Below are positions 6,699-14,885 of a stretch of 40,878 nucleotides of DNA, one piece after another. The DNA comes from DATFLS01 sp964413425 (GTDB lineage: Bacteria > Fidelibacterota > JAANXI01): positions 1 through 40,878 of the forward strand of contig CAYPST010000023.1 of the NCBI GenBank assembly GCA_964413425.1, read 5' to 3'. The position numbers were made by a program, and so were the translations under genes. Each line of letters starts with the position of its first letter. Position 1 is the stretch's first letter. The notes under the pieces are model-generated. The model saw only the letters and a list, made by a program, of their open reading frames with translations. It did not search any database and was not told the DNA's origin.

Positions 6699-9534
6699 TT
6701 AGGCTGTCATTTACCCTTCGTAATTCCGCTTCTTTCGAAGCGCGAAGCCTGTGTATGGTCTCTTCTGCGATATCCTTCGCCTCCATTCGTGAGCTAGTCG
6801 TTGTTTCATTCTCGATACTCGCAACTGGAGTTTCACCTTTTTCGTAAAGTATACCCAAAAACGCCTCTGCTTGATCGCCAGTATACGTCTCAAATGATTG
6901 CGAATTTATCACAATGTACTCAAGTCGTTTTTCAGAACGAGCCCCACTAAACTCCAAAAGGAAAACAAAATAGAAATAAAGACCTTCATGGAAATTGTCG
7001 GTATGAATTTGGATTTTAGAAACTGGGTAGAGATCATTCCTATGACTACTATAATAGTGTACAATATTTCGAATAACAGGATGATTATTATTGATAAATA
7101 TTAATCCTTTATCACGATTAGCGGTCTCTGAGTCAAACGTCAGCTCAATTTCACCATTATTGCCATAGAAAGCGCTTCGCAATTTCCGCATCGCTGGATC
7201 GTCTTGTATAATATTGGATTGAATTGACTGAAGGAGATCCTGATTCATTTTTAGCTTATATACTTCAGTACGCTGAGTGGTTTGAAGACGGATGCGGGGG
7301 TGATTACTCTCGAGGTAATCTTCGAGAAATACCCTCAGTTGGTCCCCGGAAATGTAGTTTTTATAGCGAGTGATCCGGTCCATTTCCTGTTGGAAGTATT
7401 CATCGAATCCGAGAAGTTTAGCCCCCTCTTTCTCCAGTCGCTCTTGCTCTTGTCGTTCTTTCGCTACAGCTCTGGCTATTTGTTCAATTCTTTCTGACTC
7501 CTCACTTTCGGTAAGTTTATTACTTAAGAGATCCTTGGTTAATTCGTGAATCTTCTGACCGAGTATAGGTTCTAAATCACCTATCGAGGATTTAAAGATC
7601 TGGATGCGCTTATATAATCTACTTAGAATTTTCTCTTCAATTGTTCCTCTGCTTACAACATTGAATATACTTATCTTGTCAGACGTCTGGCCAAACCGAT
7701 CAAGGCGACCGATACGTTGTTCAACCTTCATAGGATTCCAGGGCAGATCATAGTTGATGAGAATATGGCAAAATTGAAAATCAAGTCCTTCGCTTCCAAC
7801 TTCAGATGAGAGCAATAGCCTCACCGACGAATCATCACGGAATCTTTTTATATTGCGATCGCGATCATCCCGCGAATAGTCCCCATGAATTACCACATTT
7901 GAATATCCATCACCAGATAAATGCTCGGAAAGATAATTCAATGTGCCTTTGAAATAAGAAAATAACACAATTTTTTTATTTGGCTGTTCCTGATCGAGGC
8001 CTCTCAGTAACTCTAACAATCTTTTGTATTTTGTATCTTCAAATTCTCTTTGTTCTATAGTGTTTATGACTGAGCTTAATTCTTCTTCCGGAGTTGACGG
8101 TATCCCGCCATCATAACCATTTGTCCATTCTTCTTGGACAAAATCGGACTCATCGATTAACTCGACTTCTGACCCCGTCTTCAGATCAAAACGCTCTTTC
8201 AATCGTTTTATCATTGCAGGAATGCAGCTGGCTACCTGTCTTTGGTATGACATTGCCACGAAGAGCCAAAAACCATTTGATGTATATTCTTCATATCGCT
8301 TTCGAATAAAATTCGTAACAGCGTCGTAAAACCGTCGTTCCAACGAAGTGAATTCATGGTCAGCAACATTAGCCTTTCGAACTGCAGCTTTCTGTACCTC
8401 CCGTTTACGTGTTCTTGTTAAGGTATGACTCAACATATCAAGGCTTTTAATATCGTGTTGAAGCTGAACAAGATCTCTTCTATCTGAAGGATCAAACTCC
8501 TCTAGACGACGTATTACATCATTGAATATAGTATGGTCTTCATATCGCTCCGGATCTTTCGACTGTAAATTTTGAAGTTCAGCAATAGAAGCCTTTATCT
8601 CTGGCGGATTTTTAATGAGTTCTCTCTCAGCATTGATTACATGTTTATTTTTCTCCAGCCTTTGATCAAACAAATAAAGATTGTCGTATTCCTCCGGATG
8701 TAATATTCGGACCAAATTAAACAGATCCTGACTCCCAAGATGAACCGGAGTCGCTGTCAATAACAGAAGGGAATCAGCATCCTTTGAGATTTCATGCCCT
8801 AATCGATTCGATAGGGTTTCTGGATTTCTCATGTGATGTGCTTCGTCTATTATGACCAGATCTAAATGAGGTCCGAGTGCTTCTAATACTTCCAGATTAT
8901 TACGACTTCGCAAACTCTGCAGACTGATAATTCCCTTGAGCTGGGTATTATGACCATCTCTGCGAAAGTCATTGAAAAATTGATGCAAACGATCTGCATC
9001 TAATATCTCGAAATCTTCATCGAATCGTATGACCATTTCTTCCCGCCATTTGCCCGCCAATGCTGCCGGACAAATGACCAGCACTCGATCCAAAGGATTC
9101 CTGGCACGTTGTTCAATGAGGATCAGACCCGCCTCAATAGTCTTTCCCAATCCCACCTCATCGGCAATCAATAATCGCTGGTTCTCAGAGTCTAAAAATT
9201 TTAACAGAGGCTTATACTGATATGCGTGGAATTCAGTTTTAGAGTTGAATAGTGCGTATATGTTATTTCGAATTGAAGTAGCTAGCTTCGTGTAGGTGAT
9301 CAAACGAGAGAAGTTCTCTTTACTTCCAAACTTCCCCTCAAGCAACGCTTGTAAAGGCTCAAGTTCCCCCTCGCATAATTCTAGATCTTTTTCCGGACAC
9401 GCCTTTCGACGTCCCCCCAAGTTCACCTTATACCAATACTCACCTTGCATCTTTCCTTTGCACTCAACAACCACACCAATAGATTCCCTTGAAGAGCGTA
9501 ATCTGACTTCGTCGCCTGCTTGAAACTTTGGCAA
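6577..9534 (-). CDS. SNF2-family helicase resembling DISARM DrmD, C-terminus fused out of frame into hsdS
   Basis: The 985-aa protein has Walker A DEVGLGKT at 125-132, DEAH at 230-233, TATP at 260-263, and a second lobe ending in IGRLDRFGQ. The N-terminal segment (GDEVRLRSSRESIGVV) and the KFLDSENQRLLIADEVGLGKT context resemble DrmD-type SNF2 proteins of DISARM phage defence. This assignment is by recognition and was not searched. The start is TTG 9534, since no ATG or GTG lies between it and an upstream stop codon; a GGGGGA stretch lies about 10 bases before it. Up to about residue 963 (YDYKIGR) the sequence looks native. The last 22 residues are hsdS DNA read in the wrong frame, so the natural C-terminus is lost. 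No other DISARM gene is present here. Confidence 0.85.
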   Translation of the reverse strand: MPKFQAGDEVRLRSSRESIGVVVECKGKMQGEYWYKVNLGGRRKACPEKDLELCEGELEPLQALLEGKFGSKENFSRLITYTKLATSIRNNIYALFNSKTEFHAYQYKPLLKFLDSENQRLLIADEVGLGKTIEAGLILIEQRARNPLDRVLVICPAALAGKWREEMVIRFDEDFEILDADRLHQFFNDFRRDGHNTQLKGIISLQSLRSRNNLEVLEALGPHLDLVIIDEAHHMRNPETLSNRLGHEISKDADSLLLLTATPVHLGSQDLFNLVRILHPEEYDNLYLFDQRLEKNKHVINAERELIKNPPEIKASIAELQNLQSKDPERYEDHTIFNDVIRRLEEFDPSDRRDLVQLQHDIKSLDMLSHTLTRTRKREVQKAAVRKANVADHEFTSLERRFYDAVTNFIRKRYEEYTSNGFWLFVAMSYQRQVASCIPAMIKRLKERFDLKTGSEVELIDESDFVQEEWTNGYDGGIPSTPEEELSSVINTIEQREFEDTKYKRLLELLRGLDQEQPNKKIVLFSYFKGTLNYLSEHLSGDGYSNVVIHGDYSRDDRDRNIKRFRDDSSVRLLLSSEVGSEGLDFQFCHILINYDLPWNPMKVEQRIGRLDRFGQTSDKISIFNVVSRGTIEEKILSRLYKRIQIFKSSIGDLEPILGQKIHELTKDLLSNKLTESEESERIEQIARAVAKERQEQERLEKEGAKLLGFDEYFQQEMDRITRYKNYISGDQLRVFLEDYLESNHPRIRLQTTQRTEVYKLKMNQDLLQSIQSNIIQDDPAMRKLRSAFYGNNGEIELTFDSETANRDKGLIFINNNHPVIRNIVHYYSSHRNDLYPVSKIQIHTDNFHEGLYFYFVFLLEFSGARSEKRLEYIVINSQSFETYTGDQAEAFLGILYEKGETPVASIENETTTSSRMEAKDIAEETIHRLRASKEAELRRVNDSLIDDRIASLNKSYDYKIGRARCPHRQEAADQERRHAAAAYR

Positions 9535-9853
9535 AACTCGTCCCCCATCCCCGCCTATTTAGTTGAATACGAGATGAAATTATTTATTGTGATAGGTCCC
9601 GATTATCCTATCAGGTATTGTGACCATTACAGCAATCATCAACTTTTCTGATAAAACAGACTAACCTTACTGTTAATAAATAATTTGTGAGCCTGTCATC
9701 TCACCTCGATCCAGAACAAAGAACTATATGCTAACGCGGTTGAACCAACACGTGTCATTTAACTCAGAATGTGAAGATCTACTTCTGTATTATAAAATAA
9801 ATATGGGTTGGAAGCAACTCATCTGACATCTGATTATAAATTATTAGGAGTTT
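9535..9853. other. AT-rich gap between SNF2 helicase and serine recombinase genes
   Basis: Besides the inverted repeat at 9590-9613 I see no gene, remnant or tRNA. The segment probably holds the helicase promoter. The serine recombinase gene ends at its right edge with no clear T-tailed hairpin. Confidence 0.5.
9590..9613. promoter_or_regulatory. Inverted repeat upstream of the SNF2 helicase gene
   Basis: TGATAGG (9590-9596) and CCTATCA (9607-9613) form a perfect 7-bp inverted repeat with a 10-bp spacer. The half-site centres are 17 bp apart. The site is 56-79 bp upstream of the helicase start codon, a normal position for a repressor site. No regulator gene is adjacent. Function is inferred. 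Confidence 0.35.
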
Positions 9854-10429
9854 TTATTGCTTGGTGTATTTCTTAACTGTGTTCCGAGAGAATCCTGTTC
9901 TTCTCACAATCTCTCCATCTGAAAGGTCCCTCTTTTTCAACTCTTTGAGTTCTTTAATCATTTTCTGATCGAGCGAGGGCCTGCCGACGTGCTTTACTTC
10001 TTCCTTGGCATTTTCCATGCCGGCAATGATTCTTTCCCTCCGGATGTCGTTCTCGAATTCGGCAAATATGGCCACCATGCCGAATAAGGCTTTACCGGAT
10101 GGAGTAGTGGTATCAATGTTTTCTGTGTAAGATAGCAGTTCCACTCCGATATTCCTGAATTCTTCAAGCCGGTTTAAGAGTTCCCGGGTTGCCCTGGCCA
10201 GACGGTCCAACTTCCAGACCAGGACAGCGTCGGTCCGGCGCTTCCGGACATCATCTATGAGGTCCTGAAACTTTGGCCGGTCGGAGCGGATCCCGGAGGC
10301 CTTCTCTTTATATATTTTTACCACATCGAGGCCGCGGTCCGCGGCGTATTGTTTCAGTTGCTTCACCTGGTTATCCGGATTCTGGTCCTTAGTGGATACC
10401 CGGGCGTAGATTGTGACGCGTTTGTTCAT
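9854..10429 (-). CDS. Serine recombinase (resolvase/invertase family)
   Basis: The 191-aa protein has the resolvase catalytic domain with the nucleophile serine in YARVSTKDQ (S12). The VWKLDRLAR motif lies around 71-79, and the AEFENDIRRERI helix follows. A C-terminal helix-turn-helix of the resolvase type (LSDGEIVRRTGFSRNTVKKY) completes a normal-length enzyme. It would cut and rejoin two DNA sites through a covalent serine link. It lies 26 bp downstream of the 131-aa gene on the same strand, likely co-transcribed. I could not identify a res or hix site nearby. It may be the recombinase of a lost transposon or of the island as a whole. Confidence 0.93.
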   Translation of the reverse strand: MNKRVTIYARVSTKDQNPDNQVKQLKQYAADRGLDVVKIYKEKASGIRSDRPKFQDLIDDVRKRRTDAVLVWKLDRLARATRELLNRLEEFRNIGVELLSYTENIDTTTPSGKALFGMVAIFAEFENDIRRERIIAGMENAKEEVKHVGRPSLDQKMIKELKELKKRDLSDGEIVRRTGFSRNTVKKYTKQ

Positions 10430-10455
10430 AGGTTTTCAAATTTGTTCATTATTTG

Positions 10456-10851
10456 TTACTCTTCAGCCATTCTTTGAAGCTTAGCAAGATATTGTTTTTT
10501 TCCTTCGTCACTTAGTTCGTCGAACTCTCTAGCTATTTTTTGTCCTATTTGTTTTTTCTCTTCGTCACTTAATTTGGCATAATTTAAGTATTCACTTAGC
10601 CATTTAATCAAACCTTGGTCTTGAGAATGAAATTTTATCCTATCGATAACTTCTTCAGGGCCAAGAATAAATAGAAACTGTCGAACCATATATTCTACTT
10701 GCTGCGGAGGAATCTTTAATAATCCCTCATTCTCGGCACTTATAAGTGTAGTGGTGAATTCATCTTTGGCCATTTCTCGATCTCTCTCAGAACCAGATGT
10801 AATTAAGTGTTCTAAGTTGTGTAAGATATCAAGTAAATCATTGTGGTTCAT
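10456..10851 (-). CDS. Unidentified 131-aa helical protein upstream of the serine recombinase
   Basis: This is a soluble, charged, helix-rich protein with no signal peptide or membrane segment. The start ATG at 10851 has a good upstream AAGGTGGG site. The C-terminal part has two similar stretches (LSDEEKKQIGQKIAREFDEL and LSDEGKKQYLAKLQRM), which suggests an internal helical repeat. I do not recognise the family. It directly precedes the serine recombinase gene, so it could belong to the same mobile unit. No catalytic motif is visible. Confidence 0.7.
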   Translation of the reverse strand: MNHNDLLDILHNLEHLITSGSERDREMAKDEFTTTLISAENEGLLKIPPQQVEYMVRQFLFILGPEEVIDRIKFHSQDQGLIKWLSEYLNYAKLSDEEKKQIGQKIAREFDELSDEGKKQYLAKLQRMAEE

Positions 10852-11017
10852 AATCCCACCTTAATTCAATAAATTCATAAAAGTTTACGATTATCCTTCT
10901 GTCAAAAACCATTCCCTTTTTGATAGGGAAGGTAATGTCGACTGAACCTCTGAGCAAATCTGAAATTGAGCAATCTTCATTGCCCTTTTTGCTAGTGGGA
11001 GAGTAGAGGAGTACGTG

Positions 11018-11072
11018 CTACCACTTCTCCTGAAATTCCCGGAGCGCGTCTTCCGGGGAGAGGTTCAGAAAC
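11018..11072 (-). pseudogene. C-terminal relic of a tyrosine recombinase
   Basis: Read on the minus strand, this stretch encodes LNLSPEDALREFQEKW followed by TAG. It matches the last residues of the intact recombinase at 14299-14826 (LNLSPEDAIKEFQEKW) at all but two positions, with many synonymous DNA differences. The sequence before it no longer reads as recombinase. It is therefore an old second copy, not a recent duplication. Together with the intact gene it brackets hflK-hflC and the 117-aa gene. Confidence 0.75.
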
Positions 11073-11295
11073 TCCGGAAACAGATGGTGGGTCAGACAGG
11101 AAGGAGCACCGACAGGTCGGGATCGCTCGGAATGACACTCCGTGATGGGAACAGTGGAGTTCCACCGAATAGGGTACACCCTTACATACTGTACTGAGTT
11201 ATCTTAATAGTCATGATGATTTATGGCGGTTACCATGACTCAGTTTTAGCTTCCGTTCCTTCTGGTGGTGTACCAGGGAAGCGATTGACCGTTCA

Positions 11296-11359
11296 CAGTC
11301 CAGGCTCATTGGGACTGTCAGCTGGAGCACAGAGGGACGGACAAACCCGGACTGTGCTC
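11296..11359. repeat. Two adjacent hairpin-forming inverted repeats
   Basis: CAGTCC (11296-11301) pairs with GGACTG (11312-11317). GAGCACAG (11325-11332) pairs with CTGTGCTC (11352-11359). They sit in the gap between hflC and the recombinase relic. They could be remains of a recombination site or of a mobile element. No known family is recognised, and no T-run follows, so they are not terminators. Confidence 0.35.
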
Positions 11360-11444
11360 AATGTCCGCTCACACTGCGAATACACCATGGGGAATATGAA
11401 TAAAGAAAAACCCCACCGTTATTCCCCCTTATACTGTTATAACT

Positions 11445-12386
11445 TCACTCCAAATCAGACCTCTTCAGGTATCGCAGAAATTCACTATCCGTGGAAAGCA
11501 GGAGCCAGGTGTCTTTGTCCAGGCTGTTGCGGTAGGTTTCCAGGGTTTTCATAAACTGGTAGAAGTCCGGATCCAGGGTATAGGCTTCGGCATAGATCCG
11601 GCTGGCTTCGGCGTCGGCCCGGCCTTCGATTTCCTGGGCCTGTCGGTAGGCGCCGGACTGAATGCCCTTCAGCTCCCGTTCCTTCTGTCCCCGGATATCG
11701 GCGGCACGGCCGTCCCCCTCGGACCGGTACTTGGCCGCAATCCGCTGCCGTTCGGCAATCATTCGGTCGAACACCTTCTGCTGCACTCCTTCTTCGTAAT
11801 TCACCCGCTTTATCCGAACATCCTTTAATTCCACACCGAACTTGGGAGTGGCTTCGGACGACTTCTCCAGAATGATTTCCGCAATCCGTTCCCGGCCGGT
11901 GGTGATCTCGGGAGCCGTCACGTCCAGGATGGCCATCTCTTCGGTTATCTCAAAATCACGGTTGGTGGATCGTACGATCTCGATGAGATTATAATTGGCA
12001 ATCGCATTCCGGGTCTGCCCGTCGATGATGTCATCCAGCCGGGACTGGGCGCCCTGTTCGTCCCGCAGTCTCTGGAAAAACATCAGGGGATCGCTGATGC
12101 GCCATCTGGCGTAGGTATCCAGCCAGATATACTTCTTATCCTTGGTCGGGATCTGATTGGTCTGTCCGTCCCATTCCAGCCAGCGCTTTTCGAAATAATT
12201 GGCCTTTTGGATAAACGGAGTCTTGATATGAAGTCCGGATGCAGTGACGGCATCGCCGATGGGTTTTCCGAACTGGGTGATCACCACCTGTTCGGTCTCC
12301 CGCACTTCGTACAGCGCGTCAAGGAGCACAATAATCCCGATGAACACAACGATGCCAATGATGATGGATCGTAATGATAGAGTCAT
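11445..12386 (-). CDS. hflC: HflC, SPFH-domain membrane protein partner of HflK
   Basis: The 313-aa protein has one N-terminal membrane helix (about residues 7-26) followed by the SPFH/band-7 domain (TEQVVITQFGKPI onward). A long charged helical region follows (RQRIAAKYRSEGDGRAADI..., alanine- and glutamate-rich), typical of HflC. With HflK it forms the cage that controls the membrane protease FtsH. The start ATG overlaps the hflK stop by four bases, as usual for this pair. Length and order are normal. Finding hflKC between a live and a dead recombinase copy is unusual but does not change the assignment. Confidence 0.93.
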   Translation of the reverse strand: MTLSLRSIIIGIVVFIGIIVLLDALYEVRETEQVVITQFGKPIGDAVTASGLHIKTPFIQKANYFEKRWLEWDGQTNQIPTKDKKYIWLDTYARWRISDPLMFFQRLRDEQGAQSRLDDIIDGQTRNAIANYNLIEIVRSTNRDFEITEEMAILDVTAPEITTGRERIAEIILEKSSEATPKFGVELKDVRIKRVNYEEGVQQKVFDRMIAERQRIAAKYRSEGDGRAADIRGQKERELKGIQSGAYRQAQEIEGRADAEASRIYAEAYTLDPDFYQFMKTLETYRNSLDKDTWLLLSTDSEFLRYLKRSDLE

Positions 12387-13357
12387 TCCTGGACCTCCTC
12401 TCTTAGATTCAGCAGGGGTAAAATATTATTCTGCGTTTCATCAAAGATGATTTTCCTGCTGATCTTTGGTATGATCTCATTGATAGTTTCCAGGTACAGG
12501 CGTTTCCGGGTGACCAGTGGAGCCCGGGCGAATTCCAGGTACACCGCTGCGAACCGGCTGGAATCGCCCCGGGCATTATTCACCCGTTCGGTGGCATAGC
12601 CCTCCGCGGTCTGGATGACCCGTTTCGCTTCCCCCGCGGCCCGGGGAATCTCCTGATTGTACTCGGACCAGGCTTCGTTGATTTTGCGTTCCTTCTCCTG
12701 CAGTGATTCGTTGACCTCATTAAAGGACGGCTTCACCGGCTCCGGCGGATTGACATCCCGGAAAAGCAGCTGGTTCACTTCAATGCCGATCTCATAATTA
12801 TCGCAGAGAGCCTGCAGTTCCTGTTTGGCCTGGTCAGCGATACTGGCCCGGCCGACGGTAATCACTTCGTCCACCGAGTGATCACCCACCACTTTCCGAA
12901 CCACCGCTTCATTCATGTACCGGAAGGTAGCTTCAACATCCCGCAGTTTGAACAGATACTGCAGGGGATCGCTGATCCGGTATTGCACAATCCAGCCGGC
13001 TTTGACCACGTTGAGGTCCCCGGTCAGCATCACGGCCTCCCGCTCGGATTCCGAAGTGGTGGCATACTGGGTCTCGATGCCGGCCTGAGCGGTACGAAAG
13101 CCGAATTCCATCTTCAGCTGCCGCTGGACCGGCACTTTGTTCACCTCGTCCGCGATGGGGATTTTCAGATGCAACCCCGGATTCGTGGTCCGCACATACT
13201 TGCCGAACCGCAGCACCACGCCAATCTGTTCCGGTCCGATCTGATAGAACGCGCTGATCAGGATCAACAGGAACACCACCGCCGCCGCCACTAACGGAAC
13301 GCGTTTCCGCCAGCTGGCAGGCATGTCAATATTCAGGCGCGTTGGATAGTCTGGCAT
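12383..13357 (-). CDS. hflK: HflK, SPFH-domain membrane protein partner of HflC
   Basis: This is a SPFH protein of about 324 aa with a membrane helix near residues 20-40 (VAAAVVFLLILISAFY) and the band-7 signature IGPEQIGVVLRFGKYV. The C-terminal half is helical. I chose ATG 13357 (MPDYPTRL). An AGGAGG ribosome site lies five bases before it. The in-frame GTG two codons earlier (13363) lies on that ribosome site and is unlikely. HflK is shorter than in Escherichia coli and lacks the long glycine-rich N-terminus, as in many other phyla. The stop overlaps hflC by four bases. Confidence 0.92.
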   Translation of the reverse strand: MPDYPTRLNIDMPASWRKRVPLVAAAVVFLLILISAFYQIGPEQIGVVLRFGKYVRTTNPGLHLKIPIADEVNKVPVQRQLKMEFGFRTAQAGIETQYATTSESEREAVMLTGDLNVVKAGWIVQYRISDPLQYLFKLRDVEATFRYMNEAVVRKVVGDHSVDEVITVGRASIADQAKQELQALCDNYEIGIEVNQLLFRDVNPPEPVKPSFNEVNESLQEKERKINEAWSEYNQEIPRAAGEAKRVIQTAEGYATERVNNARGDSSRFAAVYLEFARAPLVTRKRLYLETINEIIPKISRKIIFDETQNNILPLLNLREEVQE

Positions 13358-13372
13358 ATTCACCTCCTGTTT

Positions 13373-13405
13373 TCAGTTGATATGGTATGAATTTAATGGT
13401 TGCAT
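13373..13405 (-). CDS. Possible 10-residue leader peptide before hflK
   Basis: ATG 13405 follows a near-perfect AAGGAGGTGAC ribosome site and opens a 10-codon frame (MQPLNSYHIN) ending in TGA. The stop lies 15 bases upstream of the hflK start. The strong ribosome site in the untranslated leader is the only evidence. It could be a translated leader peptide, or the truncated 5' end of a former gene. Confidence 0.3.
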   Translation of the reverse strand: MQPLNSYHIN

Positions 13406-13454
13406 GTCACCTCCTTCGAGACTTGATTCATCATCCCGGCCTGTGGGAATAAGC

Positions 13455-13484
13455 CACAGATCTACACAGATATTCACAGATGAT
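13455..13484. repeat. Three tandem 10-bp repeats (CACAGATnnn)
   Basis: CACAGAT occurs at 13455, 13465 and 13475, each followed by three variable bases, giving an exact 10-bp period. The array lies between the 117-aa gene and the hflK leader. A period of one DNA turn suits a same-face protein binding array. Similar decameric stretches also occur as degenerate intergenic repeats in other genomes, so regulation is only one option. Confidence 0.45.
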
Positions 13485-13536
13485 GGTACAATAAAAATGC
13501 ATAATTGATTTTGTTTTTTCATCAACTCATATATAG

Positions 13537-13890
13537 TTAAGGCCAAAACCGGCGAGCGTGGTCAAGGCTCCATACACAAGGTTTGGCAAGATATTTTTTA
13601 GCCACCTCATTTTTTCGATTCTGCCGCTCATATCCATCTTTACCTCTCTGTTTTAATTCTCCAACTAGATCTTGAAAACGCACGATGCCTTTTACGGCAC
13701 GTGCTGATTTATCCATACCCTCAGGTATGAGTACTATATCTAAAAGTATATGATCTTCATAATCCCCCTCTAAATAAGACCTGCTTTTAAGCTGGACTGT
13801 AATAATACTATCCGGATCGACGGATTGTGCTTCAATTCCACCACCCACTAATAGGAATATCAAGATTGCCATTGTGGTTGTTGATTTCAT
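13537..13890 (-). CDS. Unidentified exported 117-aa protein
   Basis: The start ATG has an excellent GGAGGTGACCA site. The first 22 residues form a signal peptide (MKSTTTMAILIFLLVGG, cleavage probably after IEAQ or nearby). The rest is a small, mainly beta-predicted domain with a charged C-terminus rich in lysine and arginine. No cysteine lipobox is present. I do not recognise the family. The C-terminal 15-20 residues (with Trp and Cys close to the stop) look less domain-like. The gene may be shortened at its 3' end. Confidence 0.6.
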   Translation of the reverse strand: MKSTTTMAILIFLLVGGGIEAQSVDPDSIITVQLKSRSYLEGDYEDHILLDIVLIPEGMDKSARAVKGIVRFQDLVGELKQRGKDGYERQNRKNEVAKKYLAKPCVWSLDHARRFWP

Positions 13891-13944
13891 TGGTCACCTC
13901 CATTCTAATAATATGTTTCATTACACCCTCCCGTCCACAAGACA

Positions 13945-14190
13945 TTAGGTGTCGGGACATCCCATCCAGCCAGAAACAGCAGAGCTCTGCTTGATTGTAC
14001 CCGTGTGCGACAGTGGCCGCTTCTGGCTCGTATAGCACAGCGCGTACCGGTCCTTATCCGGGTGTTTCCGGATGGCAGTGGGGTAACGAATACGCCGCTG
14101 TTCCGCCCGGAGCCAAACGAGGTCTTCGCGCGGAAGCCAGCCGGTGATCTGATCACCGACCAGGTCGCGGACTGGGTGCTTCGGCAGCAT
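13945..14190 (-). CDS. Uncertain 81-aa hypothetical protein downstream of the tyrosine recombinase
   Basis: The frame opens at ATG 14190 with a plausible GAAAGGATTGTA ribosome site. It encodes a basic, tryptophan-containing protein (segments WLPREDLVWLR and RKHPDKDRYAL). No family is recognised. The opposite strand is also open here because the DNA is GC-rich, so the frame could be chance. Its position directly behind the recombinase gene on the same strand is the main support. A remnant of a cargo gene is an alternative. Confidence 0.3.
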   Translation of the reverse strand: MLPKHPVRDLVGDQITGWLPREDLVWLRAEQRRIRYPTAIRKHPDKDRYALCYTSQKRPLSHTGTIKQSSAVSGWMGCPDT

Positions 14191-14298
14191 TACAATCCTT
14201 TCTCTCGATGGTTATAACCCGTATTTAAACCATCGGCTGTTTTCCGTAAGAAGGGGTGCCTGGAGTACCCCAAAATCGGTAATTTTCCTTACTGAAAT

Positions 14299-14826
14299 TT
14301 ACCACTTCTCTTGGAATTCTTTAATAGCATCCTCAGGGGAAAGATTCAGATACAATTCCGTCGTAATGAGCCGGTCGTGTCCCAGGAGTGTCTGGAGGGC
14401 CCGGGTCGAAATCCCTTTCTTAATACAATTCACGGCATAGGTGTGGCGGAGCACATGGGGGGAGACCGGTTTGGTGATATTGGCCCGGTTGGCCACGCGT
14501 TTCACTATGCGTTGGACCGTGCGCTTGTGCATGCCCGTGTTGTTGTGCTCTGCGAAGTGATGCTCCAGGAGCTTCCGAACCCGGGTGGTCATGGGAATCA
14601 CCCGGCGTTTGCTGGCTTTGCCATACGGGCCGCCCTTCCCGTAAATCACCAGGCGCTGTTCTTGCCATTGGATATTCTCGGTGGTGAGCGTGACGAACTC
14701 CGATAACCGGAGTCCGGTATCCAGGAGGGTCCAGATAACCAACTTCTCCTGGAAGGTGTCGCAGGCGTTTGTGATGCGGTTCACTTCGTCGTCATTCAGG
14801 GGTTCGCGTTTGTATTGATAGGGCAT
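14299..14826 (-). CDS. Short tyrosine recombinase (catalytic domain only)
   Basis: The 175-aa protein is essentially a phage-integrase catalytic domain. It has the first arginine in DTGLRLSEF, the lysine region around YGKGG, HVLRHTYA, the LGHD box, and the nucleophile tyrosine in TTELYLNLS. The N-terminal core-binding domain is very short or missing. Short versions of this kind occur in many environmental bacteria, and the frame shows no damage. An AAGGAACCT site precedes ATG 14826. Two pairs of TGTCGTC inverted repeats lie 60-160 bp upstream and could be its binding sites. A relic of a related copy lies at 11018-11072. Confidence 0.9.
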   Translation of the reverse strand: MPYQYKREPLNDDEVNRITNACDTFQEKLVIWTLLDTGLRLSEFVTLTTENIQWQEQRLVIYGKGGPYGKASKRRVIPMTTRVRKLLEHHFAEHNNTGMHKRTVQRIVKRVANRANITKPVSPHVLRHTYAVNCIKKGISTRALQTLLGHDRLITTELYLNLSPEDAIKEFQEKW

Positions 14827-14885
14827 AGGTTCCTTACTCCCAGGGTATCGTTATTCTTCTGAATTGTCAACTTTTCTCTTAGAAA

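Larger units (their letters stand above)
10852..11444. other. 593-bp gap with a recombinase relic and structured DNA
   Basis: The gap holds the C-terminal relic of a tyrosine recombinase (11018-11072) and hairpin-prone GC-rich sequence (11296-11359). The rest shows no supported gene. Open frames here have no ribosome site and no recognisable sequence. Confidence 0.5.

Noticed and set aside
13905..14217. Several overlapping open frames on both strands
   Set aside because: GC-rich DNA keeps most frames open. Only the frame at 13945-14190 has a plausible ribosome site, and it is listed with low confidence.
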